A stretch of 33,192 bases of DNA, taken from positions 1 to 33,192 of the forward strand of contig JALRBQ010000042.1 of NCBI GenBank assembly GCA_023257655.1, read 5' to 3'. The DNA comes from Pseudomonadales bacterium. Its GTDB lineage: Bacteria > Pseudomonadota > Gammaproteobacteria > Pseudomonadales > Pseudohongiellaceae. The notes under the pieces are model-generated. The model saw only the letters and a program-made list of their open reading frames with translations, was not told the DNA's origin and did no database searches. Both the position numbers and the translations under genes were made by a program. Positions 24,122-31,463 of this stretch are shown here, piece by piece (position 1 is the stretch's first letter; each line of letters starts with the position of its first letter).

Positions 24122-24153
24122 ACGGAAGGGTGATTCACCCTTCCGTTTTTTTT
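24122..24153 (+). terminator. rho-independent terminator after the quinoprotein gene
   Basis: Inverted arms ACGGAAGGGT / ACCCTTCCGT around GATTC are followed by eight T residues. It lies 41 bp after the stop codon. Confidence 0.92.
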
Positions 24154-24281
24154 GGCGCTACAAAAACTGCTTCTCGGCAGTGTGAGCCGGCTTCCTGGCC
24201 GTAATGCAGTTATCGCGGCGCTGTTGATCTGCCCAGCACTTACGCGTAGATTGGAAGGCAAAACAATAACAGGAGCAGCCC

Positions 24282-25223
24282 ATGTCACGTGTCACGACAC
24301 CCCCTGCCAGCCAAGCCATCCGTCCTGCAGTTATGCTGCATTCCCGTCCCGCTCGCGTTATCGCTTCCCGTGTACTGGTCATTGCCCTTGGCGTCTTCGC
24401 GATCGGCGCGCCACCAGCCCAAGCGCAGTCGAATCCACCGCCAGGCTGGGTCAATCCGTTTCCCGCTTTTCGGATTATCGGTCCCCTCTACGGTGTGGGC
24501 ATGGAAGACCTCAGCGTCTTTCTGATTACTTCGGATGAGGGGCATATCCTCATCAATACCGGACTGGACGACTCTATCCCGTATATCCGCAACAACATCG
24601 AGTCGCTGGGCTTCCGTCTCGAAGACGTCAAGATCATTCTCACCATGCAGGCGCACTGGGATCACACGGCGGCGATGGCGGAGATCAAGGAGTTAACCGG
24701 TGCCGAGGTTTGGGCTACGCCGAAGGATGCTCGCGTACTTGAGGATGGCGGTTTCAGTGACGCGCATTTCGGAGGACGCGAGACGTTCAAACCGGTTGCA
24801 GTGGATCGCGTCATTCGGCAAGACGACGTAATCACGCTCGGTGATCTTGTGATTACTGTGCATGAGCACCCCGGCCACACCGAGGGCAGTTCCAGCTACA
24901 CATTTCAGGTGAACGAAGCCGGCCGTACCTATAACGTCGGTATTGTGAACATGGGTACGATTAATGATGGCAAGCATCTGGTCGTCAATCCTACCTATGA
25001 CAATGTCGCCGTGGATTTTGCGACAACCTACAATCGGCAGAAGCAACTGGATGTGGATGTGTGGGTATCTGCGCATAATGCGCAGTACAACATGCATGAC
25101 AAGTACACTCCGGGCCAGGCCTATGATCCCGAGACGTTTGTCGACCCGGCTGGCTATATCCGCGCTATCGAACGGCTGGAGAGTGCGTATCTGGGTGTGA
25201 TTGCCGACGAACTCGATCAGTAA
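24282..25223 (+). CDS. subclass B3-like metallo-beta-lactamase fold hydrolase, Gln at first zinc-ligand position
   Basis: A 313-residue exported protein with a long signal region (about 49 residues, ending PAQAQ). CAGGAGC stands before ATG 24282. The fold shows FLITSDEGHILINTGLDDS, then the metal motif MQAHWDHTAAM, in which the usual H-x-H-x-D-H has become Q123-A-H125-W-D127-H128. H199 (HPGHTEGSSSY) and H265 (SAHNAQYNMHDKY) complete the sites. Loss of the first His with Gln in its place is known from GOB-type B3 enzymes, which remain active lactamases. The order of motifs and the 'PGHT.GS.SY' segment fit B3 rather than glyoxalase II. It may hydrolyse beta-lactams or another lactone or ester; activity cannot be told from sequence. 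It ends 66 bp before a bidirectional terminator shared with the convergent propeller gene. Confidence 0.82.
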   Translation: MSRVTTPPASQAIRPAVMLHSRPARVIASRVLVIALGVFAIGAPPAQAQSNPPPGWVNPFPAFRIIGPLYGVGMEDLSVFLITSDEGHILINTGLDDSIPYIRNNIESLGFRLEDVKIILTMQAHWDHTAAMAEIKELTGAEVWATPKDARVLEDGGFSDAHFGGRETFKPVAVDRVIRQDDVITLGDLVITVHEHPGHTEGSSSYTFQVNEAGRTYNVGIVNMGTINDGKHLVVNPTYDNVAVDFATTYNRQKQLDVDVWVSAHNAQYNMHDKYTPGQAYDPETFVDPAGYIRAIERLESAYLGVIADELDQ

Positions 25224-25283
25224 CCGGTGTGCGGATCGCGCAAAAGCCAACGCACTAATAGCACACGAAAAAATCGAGCAATA

Positions 25284-25313
25284 AAAAAGGGGCCATCGTT
25301 GGCCCCTTTTTTT
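25284..25313. terminator. bidirectional terminator between convergent genes
   Basis: The stem GGGGCCA / TGGCCCC (25289-25306, loop TCGT) has an A run on its left (T run for the minus strand) and seven T residues on its right. It serves the lactamase-like gene (plus) and the propeller gene (minus). Confidence 0.92.
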
Positions 25314-25358
25314 AATGCGCACAATTGTGCGCAGTCGAGCAGGGTTTCCGCCGCTTGC

Positions 25359-27071
25359 TTACTTCGGCTTGAACGCGAGCAACACGTTGCCTCGCACCTG
25401 GCTGAAGGAGCCGTAGCCCGAACCGACAAACACCATACCGGAACCGGCGGCGATGGAATGACTGTCAATCGAACCGCCATTGCCTTCGACGCCATTGACG
25501 GTTTCGAAGCTTGTTGCTGTGTCGTATTCAAACAGTTGTTCTCCGGTGCTGGCGTTGAAGATGTACAGCCGACCGTCAAGACCCGAAGTGATCACGGCGC
25601 CATCGACTATCAGAGGTGTCGCAGAGAAGCCATAGAGTGAATCACAGCGACGCACGCGCTCGTCGCGGTTGTCGCAGTCGGGTTTGGCCTCGAAGGACCA
25701 GCTTGGCTCACCGGTGCCGACGAAAAAGGTGTAGAGCCCTGAGCGGCTGTTGCTGTTCATGCCACCGGGATCGTTAATTGTCATGAAGGCGCGCGCGCCA
25801 TCTGTGGCGATGCCCCAGTGATTGCCCCCTAAGGCAGTGCCTTCGCCGACGCGCTGGTTCCACACCACCGCACCAGTGTCTGGATTCAGCGCCCACAGGT
25901 CACCGGATTTCTGACCCGCGATCAGCAAGTCGGTGTCGCCGGATTCGACGAGGATAGCCGGGCCGCCGAAGTCGTAATCCACCGAGAAGGTGTCGTCGAG
26001 GATGATGCAGTTCGGGCCCTTGTTCGTGCAGGCGTAATTCCACATGTCGTTCTTGAGCGCCTGGAATACCCACTTCTCTTCCCCGGTTGCCAGATCCAGC
26101 GCGATGACCGAGTCACTGGTACTGGTGGTCGGATGGGAAGTGTTTTCTCCGGTGGTAACGATCACCTGGTTGCGCTTGGCGTCGATCGTCGGGGTCGACC
26201 AGATCGGTGCTCCAGACGGGCCACGCTGCTTCACTCCGGTTGAACTGACCACGCCGGTGTATTCAGCCTTCGGCATGGTGTGGTACTCCCACAGCTTCTC
26301 ACCGCTGTGGATATCCAGTGCTGTCACGGCGCCGTGATTCTCGCAGCACTCGAAATTCGGATTGCCACCCGCCACTACACCGGAACCTGACAGCGGCACG
26401 ATGACCCTGTCGCCATGAATGACCGGCGTGCCGGTAATCATGGCCTGATTGTCAGTAGCCTGGCCATTGGCGACCCATAGCACCTCACCGGTGGCCGCAT
26501 TGAGCGCATGCACCATGCCGGACTGATCGCCCGTAACCAGCGTGCCCTGACCATCGACGAGCGAGTAGGCGAGAGAGGAGCGCAGGCGGGCGCCCGATTC
26601 ATACACCCATTTGGCACAGCCTGTTTCGGTGTCGAAAGCAAACACACGGCCGGCATCGGTGGCGGAATAGAAAATGGTGGAGCCGACGATCACCGGTGCG
26701 GCGCGCAAGCCCGAGGTGTTTTCAAATCCGACTGCCCAGGCCAGTTCCAGATCGTCCATCTGAGCGGTTGTGAGGCCCGCCTCTGCGGCAGACAGCCGTC
26801 GCGGGTTATTACCGTCACCCGCCGTGAAGGTGAAGGAGGGCGCCTGACTGAGGTCGACCGCACGGCTGTTCTCTGCGCACATGCTCGCCGTAACCCAGGC
26901 TTCGATTTCCGGTGCTTCCTCGGGTGCTGCGGCTTGTTGCGCTGCAGCAGGCGGCAACGCAGCCATGGCAGCCAGCCCCAACGCGAGCGAGAGGGCAGCG
27001 ACTTTATTGCCGAAGGCGAATACCGACAGGAAAGAGGAGAGGGAAGATGGCAAATGAGAGTAATTTTTCAT
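25359..27071 (-). CDS. exported PQQ-type beta-propeller, polyvinyl-alcohol-dehydrogenase-like, no heme domain
   Basis: A 570-residue protein. I take ATG 27071 because it gives a proper signal peptide (hydrophobic stretch 23-44 ending PAAA-QQ); earlier in-frame starts at 27104 and 27119 also lack ribosome sites. The propeller repeats read FDTETGCAKWVY, NAATGEVLWV, DIHSGEKLWEYH, DLATGEEKWVFQA, NPDTGAVVWNQ and NASTGEQLFEY. Vicinal cysteines C242-C243 in FECCENHGAVTALD lie where polyvinyl alcohol dehydrogenases have 'CCTFRGSV.ALD'. Those enzymes start with a cytochrome c domain (CXXCH); here only a lone Cys65 is left in ASMCAENSRAVDL, so no heme is bound. It may be a PQQ dehydrogenase using another acceptor, or a non-catalytic propeller. 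It converges on the lactamase-like gene and is divergent from the gene at 27338. Confidence 0.78.
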   Translation of the reverse strand: MKNYSHLPSSLSSFLSVFAFGNKVAALSLALGLAAMAALPPAAAQQAAAPEEAPEIEAWVTASMCAENSRAVDLSQAPSFTFTAGDGNNPRRLSAAEAGLTTAQMDDLELAWAVGFENTSGLRAAPVIVGSTIFYSATDAGRVFAFDTETGCAKWVYESGARLRSSLAYSLVDGQGTLVTGDQSGMVHALNAATGEVLWVANGQATDNQAMITGTPVIHGDRVIVPLSGSGVVAGGNPNFECCENHGAVTALDIHSGEKLWEYHTMPKAEYTGVVSSTGVKQRGPSGAPIWSTPTIDAKRNQVIVTTGENTSHPTTSTSDSVIALDLATGEEKWVFQALKNDMWNYACTNKGPNCIILDDTFSVDYDFGGPAILVESGDTDLLIAGQKSGDLWALNPDTGAVVWNQRVGEGTALGGNHWGIATDGARAFMTINDPGGMNSNSRSGLYTFFVGTGEPSWSFEAKPDCDNRDERVRRCDSLYGFSATPLIVDGAVITSGLDGRLYIFNASTGEQLFEYDTATSFETVNGVEGNGGSIDSHSIAAGSGMVFVGSGYGSFSQVRGNVLLAFKPK

Positions 27072-27337
27072 AATGAGAATCAACGCTTCAGTAAAAGGAA
27101 TCATTCGTAGCTTGGGCAATCTATGCTATTCAGGCCGAAAATCAAAGTCTTCACAGCGATTTGAACCGGAAAATCAGACAGCTTGGCGCGGAGACACGGC
27201 GAAGCCCGGCTGGCGCGCCAGAGGGTCGACCTGATTTGCTTGCTACGCTTTCACATCAGCGATACCTTTCAGCGATGGCTTTGAACAATATCGATTAAAA
27301 AAACCTTCGCCATTCGATGAACTCAGGGAGACATGTG

Positions 27338-27967
27338 ATGCAGCGCTCGCTAAAACTTGGCTTGCTGGCCTTGCTGGCCTTGCTGGGTGTGGTCATTCTG
27401 TCCTTACTGACCTTGCGAATCGTCGGCCTTGAACCGCCTTATCTCGATGCCCGCAGCGACGAATTTGTCCAACGAGGTCGTACCGGTTATCCCGGCCTGT
27501 GGCTCAGTGGTGAAGTCGTGCGTGAACCAGTCACGAACTGGGACTGGGTGCTGGATGTCGACGACCCGGTTCGCGGCAATGTCGTCATGCTTGAGACACG
27601 CTCCTGGTATGGCATACCCCATTCTGTGAATATCAATGCCATCCCTCGTGGCGACGCACTTTACATCAGCGGCAGCGCGCAGGACTTTCGGCTGGAACAG
27701 CCATTCCCTGCACAGAAGAGCTGGTGGGCAAATATCGAACGTGATCCCCGTGTGCGCATGAAGATTGACGGCAAACTCTACGAGATGACCGCCGCGCACA
27801 TCGCCGATCGCAAGGAAGTGATTGCGCTGTTCGGCAGGGATCCTGTCACCAGAGTAACCGCTGCCGACGGATCTGAGCAAATTACGGGTATCCGACATTA
27901 CTGGCGTGTGTTCCAGCGCAATATTCCGGATTACGGTGAGAATTGAATCGGAAAGAAATTTACAAAC
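27338..27967 (+). CDS. membrane-anchored protein resembling deazaflavin-dependent (split-barrel) oxidoreductases
   Basis: The reading frame from ATG 27338 (GGGAGA upstream) ends at the TGA at 27944-27946 and gives 202 residues; treat 27946 as the coding end. One N-terminal TM helix (about 7-27, LGLLALLALLGVVILSLLTL) is followed by a periplasmic domain. Its C-terminal part, SWWANIERDPRVRMKIDGKLYEMTAAHIADRKEVIALFGRDPV, resembles the split-barrel nitroreductase/F420H2-quinone reductase fold ('NL..NP.V.V...G......A..V.D..E...LW'). The flavin-contact residues are not clear to me, so cofactor use is uncertain. A similar short domain occurs in haem- or FMN-binding relatives. It lies 48 bp before the dienelactone-hydrolase-like gene and is probably in one operon with it. 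Confidence 0.55.
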
Positions 27968-27994
27968 GGTCCGCATTTGAAACGGAGGAGTCCC

Positions 27995-28909
27995 ATGAGC
28001 AAGAAAGAGAGAAGAACCGTCCCTGTCGAAGCCATCCAGATTTACAACGACTACATTCACGGCGAAATCAGTCGTCGCAAGTTTCTCAGTGGCCTGAAGA
28101 AATTTGCCGTGGCGGGGCTTAGTGCTTCCGTGATCGCCGAAGCCTTGATGCCTGATTACGCGATGGGTCAGCAGATTCGCCGCGATGACGAGCGCATTAC
28201 CGCCAGTTACGAAACCATTCCGTCACCCGATGGCCACGGTTATGTGCGTGGCTACCTGGTGCGACCCTATAGCGCGGACAGCCGCAGTGAAACCTCGGCA
28301 AAATTGCCCGGCATCATTGTCGTGCATGAGAACCGCGGTCTGAATCCGCACACCGAAGATGTGGCCCGCCGCTTCGCGCTCGCCAACTTCATGGCGTTCG
28401 CGCCCGATGTGTTGACGTCGGTGGGAGGCTATCCCGGTGATGACTACCAGGGTGGCCAACTGTTCAGCCAACTCGACCCGGACAAGCGCTTCGAGGACAT
28501 CGTCGCCTGCGCGAACTGGCTCAAGAGTCGTTCCGATTGCACGGGCAAGATTGGCGTCACCGGTTTTTGTTATGGCGGCAGCATCTCCAATCAACTGGCC
28601 GCGCGCATGGGACCCGACCTCGCCGCAGCCGTGCCTTTCTATGGGGGTGGTGTGGATGCGAATGCGGCGCGCAATATCCGTGCCGCCGTAATGGTTCAAC
28701 ACGGCGCGCTGGACACCCGTTTGGTAGAGGCCTGGCCGGAATATGAACGCGCGCTGTCCGCGGCAAACGTGACCCACGAAGGCCACATCTACCCGAACTC
28801 CGTGCATGGCTTTTTCAACGACGCCACCCCGGAGCGCTACAACGAGGCGGCAGCTAATGAAGCCTGGACTCGCACCATCAATTGGTTCAATCAATACGTG
28901 AGAGCGTGA
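27995..28909 (+). CDS. exported dienelactone-hydrolase family protein
   Basis: A 304-residue alpha/beta hydrolase. GGAGGAG precedes ATG 27995. Residues 26-31 (SRRKFL) followed by a moderately hydrophobic stretch (FAVAGLSASVIAEALM) form a Tat-like leader, although it sits about 25 residues inside the protein. The catalytic parts are E112 in VVHENRGL, Cys192 in the nucleophile elbow GFCYGG, D240 in QHGALD and H271 in NSVHGFF, as in dienelactone hydrolase, with Cys rather than Ser as nucleophile. DLH proteins cleave enol-lactones or esters. With the two propeller dehydrogenases and the lactamase-fold protein nearby, it may take part in periplasmic breakdown of an oxidised alcohol, ester or lactone. 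The true substrate is unknown. Confidence 0.85.
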   Translation: MSKKERRTVPVEAIQIYNDYIHGEISRRKFLSGLKKFAVAGLSASVIAEALMPDYAMGQQIRRDDERITASYETIPSPDGHGYVRGYLVRPYSADSRSETSAKLPGIIVVHENRGLNPHTEDVARRFALANFMAFAPDVLTSVGGYPGDDYQGGQLFSQLDPDKRFEDIVACANWLKSRSDCTGKIGVTGFCYGGSISNQLAARMGPDLAAAVPFYGGGVDANAARNIRAAVMVQHGALDTRLVEAWPEYERALSAANVTHEGHIYPNSVHGFFNDATPERYNEAAANEAWTRTINWFNQYVRA

Positions 28910-28938
28910 GTGCCCCGTCGCAGGAGGCATAAAATACA

Positions 28939-28966
28939 ACGGCCCGGGTGGGTGACACCGGGCCGT
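28939..28966 (+). terminator. GC-rich hairpin after the DLH gene, terminator-like without T tract
   Basis: Arms ACGGCCCGG / CCGGGCCGT (9 bp) lie 30 bp after the stop codon. There is no T run on the plus strand and only TTGTATTTT on the minus strand. The function as a terminator is uncertain. Confidence 0.45.
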
Positions 28967-29042
28967 AATCACATCAGAACAGGTGTGGCATTAGTGGTAT
29001 TGCACTTACAATGTCCGGTACATTGAATACGAGATAAAAGCG

Positions 29043-29084
29043 CTGACAAGCCTGCTTTTCGCGGGAAATGTCAGGTTTTGATTT
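29043..29084 (+). repeat. second hairpin, possible weak terminator
   Basis: Arms CTGACA / TGTCAG with inner pairing CCTGC / GCGGG around TTTTC (29043-29074) are followed by GTTTTGATTT. The gap from 28910 to 29205 holds nothing else that I can support. Confidence 0.4.
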
Positions 29085-29205
29085 ACCGATCGAGTGCAGG
29101 TACCATCTGGAGCCAGCTTGACCCGAGTTATACAGGCGCAGCCGCATCACCCATGCCCTCCGTTTGTGTTTCCAATAATAACCAGAGGACATTCTTCAAC
29201 AGACG

Positions 29206-29856
29206 ATGTTGGAGATTAAGCATTCCGTCACGAGCGATTCGAGCATGCAGAACCGATTTATCATAGTAGACGATTTCTATAACAACCCCGACGAACTGGT
29301 GCAGGTAGCGACCGATTCACTCGTTGAAGAAGATTCTCCCACCGGCAACTATGCCGGGGTCATGACCACGAAATATTTCCTGGGCGAACCGCTGCGTGAA
29401 GTGTTTCAGAAACTCACCCTGGAACCGTCAATCAATTCCTCGACCAATGCCAACGGACGACTGCGCTTCACGCGTGCCAACGACACCTTCAAGTTTCACA
29501 TTCACTATGATGTGGACATCAAGACCAAATGGGCTGGTGTGGTGTATCTCTCCAAGGAACATCCCAAGGGCGTGGACGGCACCTGTTTCTGGCGCCATTT
29601 GCGCACCGGTCTGGAGATTGCACCGAACACGGTCGAAGGGTTTGCCAAATACGGCTGGAAAGACTTCCATGACCTGAAGGCTTTCCTGGAAACCGAAGGA
29701 CTGGATGAGTCGCTGTGGGAGAAGACGTTTACCGTGCCCTACAAATACAACCGCCTGGTGTTGTTCAGGCCGTGGTTGCTGCATTCACCCGGACCGTCGT
29801 TTGGAGAGACGGTGAAGGATTGCCGGATTGTGCAGACCTTGTTTTTTGGCAATTGA
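29206..29856 (+). CDS. DUF6445-type protein (2OG-oxygenase-like fold)
   Basis: A 216-residue cytosolic protein. ATG 29206 is the first start; ATG 29245, giving MQNRFIIVDDFYNNPDELV, matches the family N-terminus better and may be the real one. Neither has a good ribosome site. The core shows GNYAGVMTTKYFL, FHIHYDVDIKTKWAGVVYLSKEHPKGVDGTCFWRHLRTGLE and, near the end, YKYNRLVLFRPWLLHSPGPSFG. The 'H.D...WAGVVYL' and 'RLVLF....HS' pairs look like the metal and 2-oxoglutarate sites of Fe(II) oxygenases. DUF6445 proteins are known as neighbours of tryptophan-halogenase and TonB-receptor genes. None of those genes is adjacent here. Function is unknown. Confidence 0.7.
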   Translation: MLEIKHSVTSDSSMQNRFIIVDDFYNNPDELVQVATDSLVEEDSPTGNYAGVMTTKYFLGEPLREVFQKLTLEPSINSSTNANGRLRFTRANDTFKFHIHYDVDIKTKWAGVVYLSKEHPKGVDGTCFWRHLRTGLEIAPNTVEGFAKYGWKDFHDLKAFLETEGLDESLWEKTFTVPYKYNRLVLFRPWLLHSPGPSFGETVKDCRIVQTLFFGN

Positions 29857-29893
29857 AATTTGTCACTCTGATTCGTTATCGATAACGCAATTG

Positions 29894-29925
29894 AAAAGGC
29901 CCAACGCTTGTGCGCTGGGCCTTTT
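29894..29925. terminator. bidirectional terminator between the DUF6445 gene and ssrA
   Basis: Arms AAAAGGCCCA / TGGGCCTTTT (29894-29903 and 29916-29925) enclose a 12-base loop. T-rich ends exist on both strands. It sits between the stop codon at 29856 and the 3' end of tmRNA at 29933. Confidence 0.88.
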
Positions 29926-29932
29926 CTATATT

Positions 29933-30295
29933 TGGTGGAGGCGGGGGGATTTGAACCCCCGTCCGTCAGTTCGCGGCCATCGGCTCTACATGTTTAGCGT
30001 CGTCTATTGAGTTAACCCGTGTCCGCCCGACGGGCAGGGTGACTTGGGCGAGTCTGGTAAGGTTTAACTGCTTGGCGCCAGACGCGCCGCACAGCGATCC
30101 TGTTCTATATGACGATTGCAAAACTCCGGTTTACAGGCATCCCTGAGGCAATCGCTAGCGAGCTATATTAAGCTGCTAGAGCGTATCTATCGTCGTTGGC
30201 AACTATATAAGTTGCAGTAATTGATTAACGAGAGTTACTACCCTCTCGACATGCACCCCAGGGATTGATACCGGCGTCGAATCCGAATCGCCCCC
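29933..30295 (-). ncRNA. ssrA: transfer-messenger RNA (tmRNA), trans-translation ribosome rescue
   Basis: On the minus strand the gene begins GGGGGCGATTCGGATTCGAC and ends GGTTCAAATCCCCCCGCC-TCCACCA. The 5' GGGGGCG pairs with the 3' CGCCTCC as a 7-bp acceptor stem (one G-U), and the CCA end is encoded. The tag frame (30200-30168) reads GCC AAC GAC GAT AGA TAC GCT CTA GCA GCT TAA, that is ANDDRYALAA, followed by stop. It rescues stalled ribosomes together with SmpB; the LAA-type end directs tagged proteins to ClpXP. Length is 363 bases, normal for one-piece tmRNA. A terminator lies downstream at 29894. I see no tmRNA permutation. Confidence 0.97.
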
Positions 30296-30306
30296 GTGTA
30301 GGAATA

Positions 30307-30334
30307 GATATAGTAGCATATTGCGGGATTTCAA
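30307..30334 (-). promoter_or_regulatory. promoter of ssrA
   Basis: On the minus strand TTGAAA (30334-30329), a 16-bp spacer and TATATC (30312-30307), with the first base of tmRNA (30295) 11 bases after the -10. Confidence 0.6.
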
Positions 30335-30548
30335 GATGCAACTGGCCGCTGCGGGTCCTTGTTTTTCGGGGTTCGTTCGGTGGTGTTTCGGGGGCTGGAG
30401 ATGCCGGGATATGGGCGTTTCGGGCAGTTGTGGCGTGGTTTTCGGCGCTTTTTAGCTGCCGGGCGCCTGCAGTATTTTGACCCTGAGACCCTTCCAACTC
30501 CCGCCAAATCCCGGATACACTGGGCTTCCATTCGACGAGGAGTTTCCC

Positions 30549-31436
30549 ATGCCACGAAAACTCACCTACGCACGTCGCAAGGCGCTCGAGACTGGAATCA
30601 CCGGGTCCAGGCAAGACTTCAAATGGCTCACCAGGAATACCCGGCGCATCAACATGCTGGCGGAGGGAGATTCCTGGTTTGCCTATCCGCGCAAGAATAT
30701 CCTGTTCGGCAAGAACGCCAACATCCTGGACTGGGTGGCCAAGAGCATCCGGGGTAAGGACAAGGCCAACCTGCTGCGTCTCGCTGCTAACGGTGATGAA
30801 GCGGTGGAGATGCTGGCGGGGAGCCAGAAGCGTGAGCTGGCGGAGACCTTGTGGGAGTGTGAGGATCGCATCGACCTGATCCTGTTCTCCGGTGGGGGTA
30901 ACGATGTGGTGGGCAAGTGGGACATGGATCGCCTGCTCAACTTCTACCAGAACGGGTACAGCGCACGGGACTGCATCAACGATGTGCGCTTCAAGCGCAA
31001 GCTGCAGCAGATTCGCCTGGCCTATGAGGAGTTGATCGAGTTGCGTGACGACTATGCACCGAAGGCCATCATCGTGACTCACACCTATGACCTGCTGAAA
31101 CCCAGCAAGGCGTCGGCGCGTTTCGCCGGGATCAATGTCACCGGCCCCTGGATCTATCCCTATCTGATGGAGAAGAAGATTCCCGAGCGCTTTCACCAGG
31201 CGGTGGTGAAGCATTTGCTCACGGAGTTGAAGGTGATGCTGAATGAGCTGGCTGGGCTGGCGAAGAATCAGGGCAAGCTCATCGTGGTGAACACCCAGGG
31301 TATCCTGCAGCCGGGAAATGGCAGGCACTGGAAGGATGAGATGCATCCCACCTCCAGTGGCTTCAAGCAGATCGCCAGGAAATACTACGAGCAGTTGAAG
31401 GCCCTGGAGCCGGATCTGCCGGCCTTCACGCGTTAG
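30549..31436 (+). CDS. cytoplasmic SGNH/GDSL-type hydrolase of unknown substrate
   Basis: A 295-residue protein with GAGGAG before ATG 30549. The four SGNH blocks can be seen: GDSW (40-43, Ser42 as nucleophile), N81-G82 in LAANGDEAVEML (block II), GGGND (115-119, Asn118) in LILFSGGGNDVVG, and D263/H266 in KDEMHPTSSGF. There is no signal peptide or lipobox, so the enzyme stays in the cytoplasm, unlike many esterases of this fold. The first 35 residues are strongly basic (RKLTYARRKALETG). It is longer than most SGNH enzymes because of a helical insert around 125-165. It stands alone between ssrA and the crotonase gene. An esterase or lipase role is inference from the fold. Confidence 0.8.
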   Translation: MPRKLTYARRKALETGITGSRQDFKWLTRNTRRINMLAEGDSWFAYPRKNILFGKNANILDWVAKSIRGKDKANLLRLAANGDEAVEMLAGSQKRELAETLWECEDRIDLILFSGGGNDVVGKWDMDRLLNFYQNGYSARDCINDVRFKRKLQQIRLAYEELIELRDDYAPKAIIVTHTYDLLKPSKASARFAGINVTGPWIYPYLMEKKIPERFHQAVVKHLLTELKVMLNELAGLAKNQGKLIVVNTQGILQPGNGRHWKDEMHPTSSGFKQIARKYYEQLKALEPDLPAFTR

Positions 31437-31463
31437 GAAGCCCAGGTGGGTTTGCGTCGGGGA

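Noticed and set aside
28974..29192. 72-codon minus-strand frame
   Set aside because: It has no start signal or family pattern and covers the hairpin at 29043.
30225..31346. 373-codon minus-strand frame
   Set aside because: It overlaps tmRNA at one end and the SGNH gene in antisense; the SGNH frame holds all catalytic blocks.
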